DNA of 64,000 bases, taken from assembly GCF_014905175.1 (NCBI RefSeq), contig NC_057791.1, positions 3,038,001-3,102,000 on the forward strand. Reading direction: 5' to 3'. Positions 52,498 to 59,870 of the stretch are shown piece after piece. The notes under the pieces are model-generated. The model searched no databases and had not been told where the DNA came from. It saw only the letters and a program-made list of their open reading frames with translations. The DNA comes from Aphidius gifuensis (Eukaryota; Arthropoda; Insecta; Hymenoptera; Braconidae). Positions within the stretch are counted from its first letter, which is position 1. Every line of letters starts with the position of its first letter. The translations under genes were made by a program, and so were the position numbers.

Positions 52498-53566
52498 TTT
52501 GTTTCTGGTGCTATTTAATCCTTTATCACTTTATTCAAATATTTATAAATATATTTTTTTTTAAATAAAATAAACACTTCACTGTCCTGAGGATATTTTA
52601 CATTTGTCATACGTTAATAAATTCCTCATCAATGGACACGCCAGTGTCAACTAAAACCATTGCCATACCCGCACAAATATAAATACTGTTCTTATGACGA
52701 CATTTCACGAATTACAATAGACTTTCTTCGACATAACTTGAGCAATAGTGTTACAGATCCGCCATAACGATATAATAGTCTTTAGCACGTTCAAGGTTGA
52801 AAGTCTGATACATTAATTAATAATATAATTTACATGTTGAATATTTAATGAAGATTCGAACAATCTATTTGACCATCTCATTTAAAACAAAATAAATTAA
52901 AAAAGTTGATTTAATTTAATTTTTAAGTAAACAATCATAAATTAAATAAAAAAATAAATGATTAAATTAGTTTATAAGAAAAATTGAAAAAAAAATTAAT
53001 ATAATGTTATCGATTTGAAAAAAAACAACAAGCATGATTACATGATAAATAAAATCATAAATTCTCAACACGTTACTGACGTTTTACCAGTGAAAGTAAT
53101 TTTTTGGTCTTCATGATAAAACATAATGTAATGCTCATCTTTTAACGAAATATATAAACAAGCCATTACATTGTGCAACAATTTGATTACGTACAAATTT
53201 AATATTAAATAAAGTACTTAACGAGAATGACTCACTTATTTCTGTCAGAAAAATCTATTAGATACAGCGCTTGTTACACATTCATGATTTAACTTTATTA
53301 TATTTTTTTTTTCCGCTTTAATTTGTATTCATGCCAAATCTCTCAAGACTTTTAGAAATTCTTTGACTGTTAAAATAAATATATTAGAGAAAAAATAAAA
53401 ATTTATAAATAAGAAATAAAAACAAACAAAATTTCAAATGATTAAAAATTATTTATTCATGGAAAAGAAAAAAAAAAAAAGATGATTGTTAAATTGTCCT
53501 TGTGATGAGTTTTTTTTTTTTTCATTTTTAACTTGTTGTTGTCGTGGATATAATTTTGTAAATTAT
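52498..53566. other. AT-rich spacer
   Basis: Contains the upstream region of the 611-aa gene, an AGTGAAAG element (53089-53096) and poly-A/T spacer. No gene seen. Confidence 0.45.
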
Positions 53567-53947
53567 TTACAAGACAACATGGGATTCGTATGGTGAGTAG
53601 AATGATGGATAAGTGTAAGTTCTGGCATAGTGAACTGGAGCTGTACGGTATACAGTTGGATATGAGCTGTAGACAATTGGTTCATTGTAAGTGTATGTAC
53701 CAAGAACATATCCACGTTTGTCTCTAGCTTGTTCAGTAACTTTGTCTGATGCTTCTGGCTCTTCAACTTTTGTTGCTGGTGCTACTGGTTCTTCAGCCTT
53801 TACACTGCCACTGGCACTTTCAGCCATTGCCAAAGCGACAAAGGCAAACATGACAATTACCTGAAGATAAAGTAAATTAAATTAAATACAATATAATTAT
53901 TTAAACAATTGTTGTAATAAATGTATACTTACAATGATGAATTTCAT
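53567..53947 (-). CDS. Small secreted cuticle-like protein with DKRG site (102 aa)
   Basis: Two exons: 53947-53933 (MKFII) and 53860-53567. MKFIIVIVMFAFVALAMA is a textbook signal peptide. An Ala/Glu/Val/Pro-rich acidic segment (KAEEPVAPATKVEEPEAS) ends ARDKRG (dibasic 53-54). The remainder is Tyr, Pro, Ser and Thr-rich with pseudo-repeats YVLGTYTYNEP, VYSSYPTVYRT, HYARTYTYPSFYSPY. This compact layout (signal, acidic segment, DKRG, Tyr/Pro repeats) occurs in small insect cuticle proteins. It is the clearest minimal version of the plan seen in the larger cluster genes. TATATAAAG lies at 54026-54034 (minus), ~80 bp upstream. Confidence 0.88.
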
Positions 53948-55143
53948 TTTTGTGGTTGGTTTGGTTGTTTTGATTCTTCTAGAATGCTTGTTGAGTGAAT
54001 GATACTTACTGGATTATTGGGACCCCTTTATATACCAAAATCACATCCTGATAGATCAATAAAAAAAATTGGAAACAAAAAAAAATATATATACTTAACG
54101 TTAAATAGATGATGCTCTCAGATACTTGATGATCTTGATTTTTCATAAGGATATTTGAATCACGTGCAGGATGCATAACACTGTCTGGGTCTGGTGAATG
54201 AGGCAATAAACAACTTTTTGGCGGTTGTCCAAACACGGATAAGCTCTTTCTTCTATGCAAAATGACGTGTTAAAGATAACGTCGATGCAACTAGTTTTTT
54301 TTAATTGACTGCGAATGTCAGAACTTTTTTTGTTTTTTATTTTTTCTTTCATTGATAGATAGAGAAGATAGATTAATGAAGGAGTTTAGATATTTAAAAT
54401 GCACATTTTTATTCTTGGAAATTTATTTTTTTTCACCCTGAAAATAACAAGGTGATACAGAATATTTATAAATTTAAATATAATTTATATATTTTGCATA
54501 TTATCTCAAGGACTATGTCGTGATTAAAAGAAATGATGTCAACCTTGGATTTTTAAATATTTAATTTGACTATTTTTTGAAGAGAAAAAAATTTTTGATG
54601 AACTACGACAAGTATTCATCAATAAAAAAAAAAAAATTAATTATAATAATTTGTATAGATTATTATATATCAATCATAAAACAAATAAGCGTTAAAAGGG
54701 AAAAAAAACTTGTTGAATTTATTTTTCGAAAAAATTACTAACAGCTCGTCGAAACGTTATTAAAAATTTTTCGAAAATTATAAAATATATACTCGCAATT
54801 ACTACTGGCGTTGGTGATTGCAAAAAGAAAATAAAAAAAAATACTGATGATACATTATTCAACAAACAAGAATTATTACAATTCTATTAATTTTCATTTT
54901 AATTTCATTTGATAATAACAGCTATTCACGATTGAAGTGAACTCTAGCGAGAATAACCATTAGTTTCGAAAAGTTCATACGTGTGTTTGTGTTCATTTTA
55001 TACAACCGTAAATGTGTGTGTATTAATAAAAAAAAAAAAAAAAACAAGTGTATGTTCTAGCCTGTCAACAGATTATTGCACATTTATTTAAGTCCATTTA
55101 TTTAAACAATAGCTTTTTAAATTAAAAAAAAAAAGTAAATACC
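53948..55143. other. Promoter and spacer between divergent genes
   Basis: It holds the TATA box at 54026-54034 and the start region of the plus-strand microprotein. Two overlapping minus-strand frames (54006-54352) are a little less AT-rich than the surroundings but lack start context or splice support, and they cover the promoter. Confidence 0.5.
54026..54034 (-). promoter_or_regulatory. TATA box
   Basis: Minus-strand TATATAAAG followed by GGGG, ~80 bp upstream of the ATG at 53947. It is one of the best core promoters in the window. Confidence 0.65.
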
Positions 55144-55445
55144 ATGGGGATAACGAATTTCGGCAAGCTTCGATATCCAATAGTAATTGGGTCAATGCTT
55201 ATTACCTGCGTTGTTGCATTTAAAAACAGGTATTAACCAACTCATTTAAAAGCAAAAAAAATAAAATACTTTATTTACTTACAACAAAATTGAATAAAAT
55301 TAATGGACTTTAATAATTTTGTTTTTGCAGGCATTTTGCTCTTGATAGATTTAATTATGATGAACAAATAAAACCACCAATGTCAGCAGAAACATTGGCA
55401 CAAAATGAAGCAGCAATAATTGGACTTTATGAATTGAGTAAATAA
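55144..55445 (+). CDS. 66-aa single-pass membrane microprotein
   Basis: Two exons: 55144-55229 and 55331-55445, joined in frame with a GT-AG intron of about 100 nt. It starts MGITNFGKLRYPIVIGSMLI; a hydrophobic segment (about residues 12-26) is followed by KNRHFALDRFNYDEQ and a polar tail that ends YELSK. The ATG has a good context (accATGg). The size, the one N-terminal membrane segment flanked by basic residues and the soluble tail fit small mitochondrial inner-membrane or assembly-factor proteins, but I do not recognise the family and the location is inference. It is one of only two plus-strand genes here and is not part of the secreted cluster. AATAAA signals follow from about 55450. Confidence 0.68.
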
Positions 55446-56214
55446 TTTTAAATAAAATTTATCTATTGATATAACAATAAAATATTTGTATTTTGAATAC
55501 TTGTTTTTTTTTTAATTTAAAATAAATTGTTAGTAATGAGAAAGTCATGTATATATATTTAATAAAATGAAGAACAATAGCATTGATAAATTTATAATTT
55601 AATTTGCACTTTAAATTGTCAAATTGTAATATACTTTCTCAATCCTTGTTTGTAACGACTCGACATTATTAACTATCTGCAGTTTCATTACAGTTCATTG
55701 ACAGCTATTTTTCTTTTTTATTTATCAACTGAAATTTTTCATATGTAATATGAAATAAATAATAAATGTAGAGCATAAAAATTAATTTAAAAAAAAGTAA
55801 AAACAATTTTAAAAAATAAAATAAAAATAATACTGGATTGACATTGAATGTTTATACTAAAAACATTCAGGCCATCAGCTTTCGTTTTTCAACAAAACGC
55901 TTTTCTGGTTTTCACTATATACGAAAGTATTCTTAATGAGTAAGACGACATCAACTAAGCCATCATTCTCTAATTTAGTTTTTTTTTTCTAAATATTAAT
56001 AATTCATATCATAATCGCAAAAAATAAGTAAGTTAAAAAAATTTATAGCAGTTTTTATTTGCAATTAAACTGAGTGAAAATAAAGATTTACTTTCATAAT
56101 AAATTTATAAAAGTAAAGTGTCATATTAATTTATCGAATCAGCAATAAAAATTAATAATTTATTTTATTGAAAAGGTAAGTGAAAAAATTAATACATTGT
56201 TTAAATAATTTTCA
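55446..56214. other. AT-rich spacer between convergent genes
   Basis: 3' flanks of the microprotein gene (plus) and of the snoRNA host (minus). A consensus plus-strand donor (aaggtaagtg near 56175) has no identifiable partner exon. Confidence 0.4.
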
Positions 56215-56374
56215 AGTAATTTTTTTTATTATCAAGTAGTCAATCAATTTTTATTACAAATATGTTTTTTTATTTCTTTTAGTTGATTAATCCCAGCATC
56301 TAAAATGAAATAAAGAAAATATACAAATTAGTTTTGGTAATCAAATTAATTGAATAATTAAATTGATAAATTAA

Positions 56375-56455
56375 TTGTATCAGTTAGAGCTAAATACATG
56401 TTTAAAAAAATAAAATCATTCATGGAAGATTCAGTTACGTGTTTCATCATAAGTA
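56375..56455 (-). ncRNA. SNORD44: Box C/D snoRNA, SNORD44-like
   Basis: Minus strand: C box ATGATGA (56444-56450), D' CTGA in gtaactgaatc, C'-like TGAATGA, D box CTGA (56380-56383). The guide before D ends TTTAGCTCTAA. The nine nt TTAGCTCTA are complementary to the conserved 18S rRNA word TAGAGCTAA, and the fifth base before the D box points to the A in CUAGAG, which I count as human 18S A166. Human SNORD44, as I recall it, ends with the same TTAGCTCTAACTGA. The D box lies 80 nt before the acceptor of the last host exon. Confidence 0.78.
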
Positions 56456-56654
56456 TTTATAAATTTAATTAATTAATCAAGTTGAAATAAATTATTACTT
56501 TGATCATCATAAGAAGCAACAGCATGTGTTACAGCTAGTGTCATCATTCGAAGATTGGCTGGATAATTTCTATAACACAACAATTAATATAAAAATTATT
56601 AACATGATAATATTTAAATTGTTTAAATGGATATTTTTGTTTATTTAATATTTG

Positions 56655-56742
56655 CCCTCAGCTCTCATAATCATTGATCATCGGAGCCACTGCAAAGTAC
56701 AAGACTGTTAATTCATAAATTCTCAACAAATCATCATATCAT
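56655..56742 (-). ncRNA. Probable box C/D snoRNA, target unassigned
   Basis: Minus strand: C box ATGATGA (56731-56737), C'-like CGATGATC and D box CTGA (56658-56661), 88 nt before the acceptor at 56569/56570. Guide regions were not matched to rRNA. A further ATGATGA at 56841-56847 in the same intron may belong to another, poorer snoRNA; its D box is not evident. Confidence 0.5.
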
Positions 56743-57047
56743 TAACCTGGGGAACTTAATCCCAAGATAAATTATATTTTTGATTCTCAAAAATATGACG
56801 TTAACAGATCGAGTATATTACCCTCCTCAAGTGTTTTTTGTCATCATTGAGCAAATATATTTTTCAAGTAAATTAAATTCATAATCATTTGATAAAATTT
56901 AATGGAAAATTACCTTGTGATTAAGATGCTGTTGTTAATAACTTGGAATAATTCAATTGACTGTTCAGCTGAAAAAATAAAAATTTCAATTAGTTACATT
57001 GAATTTGGGTTAACAGTTTAAATATAAATTATTTAATCAGCAAATAT

Positions 57048-57123
57048 TTTCTCAGTGGTAGTGACGAAAATATTTTTTTAATATCATTAAATTATTTCAA
57101 TACCGAATATATACATCATTGAA
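57048..57123 (-). ncRNA. Box C/D snoRNA predicted to guide 18S rRNA methylation
   Basis: Minus strand: C box ATGATGT (57113-57119, one base off consensus) and D box CTGA (57052-57055), 83 nt before the acceptor at 56968/56969. The 14 nt TTTTCGTCACTACC just before the D box are perfectly complementary to the conserved 18S word GGTAGTGACGAAAA. The fifth base upstream of the D box pairs with the A of GGUA, a site methylated in yeast and humans (yeast snR52 A420 and human A468, from memory). Confidence 0.68.
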
Positions 57124-57310
57124 AAAATACTGATTTAATAAACAAAAATTATTAATATTCTATTTCAAATTTACCTTATATTTTTTAGTCTTTTTATCAT
57201 GATTACTTCATCAATAGCCAGTTTACCAGTTTATCTGAAAATTGACAAGAAAAAGATTCAATTAGTGGTGTTTTAATTTTTTAAAAATATATTAATCAAT
57301 AGTTTTTAAT

Positions 57311-57379
57311 TGCTTCAGGAGTCTAATTGTCTTCACTTGCACTCAGTAGCAGAACTGACTTTTTAAATCATCATATAAT
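57311..57379 (-). ncRNA. Box C/D snoRNA, copy 1 of a tandem pair
   Basis: Minus strand: C box ATGATGA (57368-57374), D' CTGA in gctactgagtg, C' TGAAGA and D box CTGA (57315-57318), 80 nt before the acceptor at 57234/57235. The body is almost identical to the copy at 57576-57644. Target not assigned from memory. Confidence 0.72.
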
Positions 57380-57575
57380 ATAAATAATCTATTGTTAAAT
57401 ATATAGAATAATTTTTTTTTAAATTACCTCACACAGAGAAAGTGTTGAACGTATATATTATTGGTCGATTAGCCATTCAGTCATCCATCAAAATGATCTA
57501 AAATAAAATAGAAAACAAGTTGTTAGTACACGTGTCTAAATCATCAATTTTTTATTTATTGTTGATAAAGTAAAA

Positions 57576-57644
57576 TCTCTCAGGAGTCTAATTGTCTTCA
57601 CTTGCACTCAGTAGCAGAACTGACTTTTTAAATCATCATATCAA
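57576..57644 (-). ncRNA. Box C/D snoRNA, copy 2 of a tandem pair
   Basis: Minus strand: C box ATGATGA (57633-57639) and D box CTGA (57580-57583), 82 nt before the acceptor at 57497/57498. The same core as at 57311-57379 (aaaaagtcagttctgctact, gagtgcaagtgaagacaatt), while flanking intron and exon sequences differ. That difference shows what selection has kept. Confidence 0.72.
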
Positions 57645-57831
57645 TAAAAAAAAAAAAAAAAAAAGACTGATAAAAATTTAAATTTAAAAATGAATATTAC
57701 CTCATGGGATGGAGCTGGTGATAATTGGCCAATGCTTCTGGGTGTTTTTTCCACAAATTTCTGTAAAGAACAAAAATTTTGATTAGCATCAAGTTCATCA
57801 AGATGTATTTTAATTTATTTGATAAAATAAG

Positions 57832-57910
57832 GCTAATCAGCTAGGAGCGAAAGACATTGCTAAGTGTGTCATCAACATTTGTCAGTTGAACTATGAAATC
57901 ATCATGTAAA
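57832..57910 (-). ncRNA. SNORD80: Box C/D snoRNA, SNORD80-like copy A
   Basis: Minus strand: C box ATGATGA (57899-57905), D' guide CATAGTTCAA then CTGA, C' TGATGA and D box CTGA (57837-57840), 76 nt before the acceptor at 57760/57761. The D guide GTCTTTCGCTCCTA is complementary to the conserved 28S word TAGGGGCGAAAGAC with one G-U pair. Human SNORD80, as I recall it, shares both the ACATAGTTCA and GTCTTTCGCTCCTATCTGAT segments. This copy differs most from the other two (tgttgatgac in the middle, AGCTGA at the D box). Confidence 0.8.
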
Positions 57911-58087
57911 ATACGTCTCGAAAAATATTAATTATTAAATTGTAAATTTAATTCAACTCACCATAATTATCTTTCATTTCACAGAGCTACAAAATCGTGT
58001 TTCTTTGATCTGAAAAATAAATTAAAGAAAATTATTATAGCATTAATTAAAATCATCAAAACAATATATATTTAAATTTGTTTTAAT

Positions 58088-58167
58088 TGTATCAGATAGG
58101 AGCGAAAGACATTGCTAAGTGTATACATCACGAGTCGATCAGTTGAACTATGAAATCATCATGTTGA
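58088..58167 (-). ncRNA. SNORD80: Box C/D snoRNA, SNORD80-like copy B
   Basis: Minus strand: C box ATGATGA (58156-58162) and D box CTGA (58092-58095), 82 nt before the acceptor at 58009/58010. D' guide TTCATAGTTCAA followed by CTGA; D guide GTCTTTCGCTCCTAT pairs with 28S ATAGGGGCGAAAGAC (one G-U). Nearly identical to copy C, with a repeat period of about 257 nt that also covers the exon. Confidence 0.82.
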
Positions 58168-58345
58168 ATGGATTTAAAAATAAAAAAACTATCAAGTTAT
58201 AAATTCAACTCACCATAATTATGTTCCTTTTTAAATGAGCCAAATATTGTTGCCATTGTTTAATTCTGTAACACAAATTAAAAAATAATTATTGTAGCAT
58301 AAAATAAAAGAGCTTTGAAACATTTATATATTTATTTAATTAAAT

Positions 58346-58425
58346 GGTATCAGATAGGAGCGAAAGACATTGCTTAGTGTGTACATCACGAGTCGATCAG
58401 TTGAACTATGAAATCATCATGTTAA
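58346..58425 (-). ncRNA. SNORD80: Box C/D snoRNA, SNORD80-like copy C
   Basis: Minus strand: C box ATGATGA (58414-58420) and D box CTGA (58350-58353), 84 nt before the acceptor at 58265/58266. It lies in the first intron after the METTL6 stop codon. Guides as in copy B, with a single change near gcttagtgt. Confidence 0.82.
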
Positions 58426-58518
58426 AAATAAATATACAAAAATTTAATTAATTAAAATAAAGATTATTAAAATTACATACCATTTTAATTTTTTATTTCT
58501 TGTCCACGTGGTAGCTTT

Positions 58519-59512
58519 TCAAGTTTTTTTATATTTGGCTTGAACAAATATTCGTGGTACATCAATTTGTTCTTTTGGATTTACAGTACGTCTTTGAACA
58601 TACGAACATGATAGCTTTTGAAAACCAGCATTCATGAAAATACGATCAACTTCATCAGTTGAAAAATAGTAACTTCGTGTACCATCTTGTCTTGTGTAGA
58701 AATTATCAGCAATTTTACTACCAGGCTTGAATCTTATTTGTGCCATGTCGTAAAGACCATAGTCACGAAAAAGAACAACTCCTTCTTGATTGAGCACGTG
58801 GTATAAATTCTTGGCAACTCTGTTACAATTTTAAAAATTAAATTAATAAAATTGCCACGTGGTTGGTCAAGTTAAAAATTTATAGTAAAATAAATTACCT
58901 CTCAAATTTATCTGGATGAATTGCTGATAAAACAAATATCAAAGTTGCTGTGTCGACACCACCATTGATATTAGAAAAACAATTTTCATTTGTAATATCA
59001 GTTACAAATGCCTCAATTTTGTCAGGATTAAATAATTTGTGACTCTGTAATAGTAGAAAAGAATTAAAAAAATTATTAATTATTCAATTTAAGAATAAAA
59101 TAAACGTGTAAGATTAAATTAAAAAGTTTTACCATACCTTGACAAAATCAACAGCCCTTGGTGATAAATCACAAGCAAATATTTTCTTAAATTTTAATCC
59201 ATCCTCAATTAGGGGATAAATTAAATTTCCAACGCCACAACCAACTTCAAGTATTGATTTACCTTCTTCACAATTTTCATCATCAATTAACTCATGAAAT
59301 TCACGTGTCGTCCAATGACGATCTTTAAAAAATCTTGTATCATTTCTTTTATAAAATAAATCCCAATTTTTTTGTGCTTCTTGTTCTAATTTATTTGCTT
59401 GATATTCTGATACTAAACGTGAATTTTGAGCAAGCATTTTTTCATGTTCTAATGGCGTTAGATGCTTGGCCTCGTGGCCAGGCAATGATTTTATTTTTTC
59501 GTCTTCAGACAT
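58519..59512 (-). CDS. METTL6: METTL6, tRNA-Ser m3C32 methyltransferase (273 aa)
   Basis: Three coding exons: 59512-59138, 59044-58899 and 58819-58519; phases agree. A Rossmann-fold SAM-dependent methyltransferase that puts 3-methylcytidine at position 32 of serine tRNAs. The family block EQEAQKNWDLFYKRNDTRFF then KDRHWTTREF is present. SAM motif I is ILEVGCGVGN (residues ~87-96), followed by FACDLSPRAVDFVK, IFVLSAIHPDKF, VVLFRDYGLYDMAQIRF and the C-terminal FYTRQDGTRSYYFSTDEV. These match human METTL6 rather than METTL2/8. The N terminus starts MSEDEKIKSLPGHE; a consensus donor in the 5' region (59664) has no clear acceptor upstream of this ATG except one inside codons 3-4, so the start could be affected by splicing. 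The last exon ends in a donor 38 nt past the stop. Confidence 0.93.
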
Positions 59513-59659
59513 TTTTTATATTAAATTAATCAATATGATTTTAATATTTATTATTTAATCATAATGCACCAATATTTTATGTAATTTGATTTTATTTCAA
59601 AATGAATTTAATTATATAAAAATTTACTTTTATTAGTGAGAGAACTATTAGACAAGTGC

Positions 59660-59870
59660 TTACCAACGAGTCTGGAATTAAAATGGACGAGATTTGATAA
59701 TTTTTCGATGGGCTGGGTTGGGCTGGGTTGAGACGGTAGCGACGGCAGAGACAGGTCGGCTTACGTGTCAAAGAGAGAGAGAGAGAGGGGGGGGGAGAGC
59801 TAGGGCGAACTAGTATTTAATGTTTAGAAATATCAACAGATGACGTCACATGTACTTCCGACAATGGCTA
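59660..59870 (-). promoter_or_regulatory. METTL6/snoRNA host promoter with CRE and pyrimidine tract
   Basis: A GC-richer island in AT-rich DNA. It contains a perfect palindromic TGACGTCA (59841-59848, CREB/ATF type), an ACTTCCG (ETS type, 59854-59860), and on the minus strand a CT-rich tract (59771-59799) starting CTCTCCCC, similar to the 5'TOP starts of ribosomal-protein and snoRNA host genes. A consensus donor GTAAGC follows exon 1 at 59664. Confidence 0.55.

Larger units (their letters stand above)
56215..58518 (-). ncRNA. snoRNA host region: non-coding exons continuing from METTL6 3' UTR
   Basis: Short exons with consensus splice sites on the minus strand: 58481 (donor AAAATG/GTATGT, inside the METTL6 last exon), 58265-58214, 58009-57962, 57760-57701, 57497-57428, 57234-57175, 56968-56914, 56569-56499, and a last exon starting at 56299, with AATAAA-type signals from about 56270 to 56230. 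The exons carry stops in all joined frames I tried, so they look non-coding. Almost every intron holds one box C/D RNA whose D box lies 76-88 nt before the 3' splice site, the spacing known for splicing-coupled intronic snoRNAs. METTL6's stop codon is 38 nt upstream of the first of these junctions, so fully spliced METTL6 mRNA would have several 3' UTR junctions and might be NMD-sensitive, as many snoRNA host RNAs are. Confidence 0.75.

Noticed and set aside
54006..54352. Two overlapping minus frames (69 and 84 aa)
   Set aside because: They overlap each other in different frames and cover the TATA box of the 102-aa cuticle-like gene.
56841..56847. Extra ATGATGA C box as a separate snoRNA
   Set aside because: No CTGA D box at the usual distance; the only candidate (CTGT at about 56804) is off consensus. 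Mentioned but not annotated as its own RNA.
57301..58425. Spaced direct repeats that could suggest a CRISPR-like array
   Set aside because: The repeats are 60-75 nt with C and D boxes and lie in introns between consensus splice sites, in a eukaryotic genome. They are snoRNA copies.
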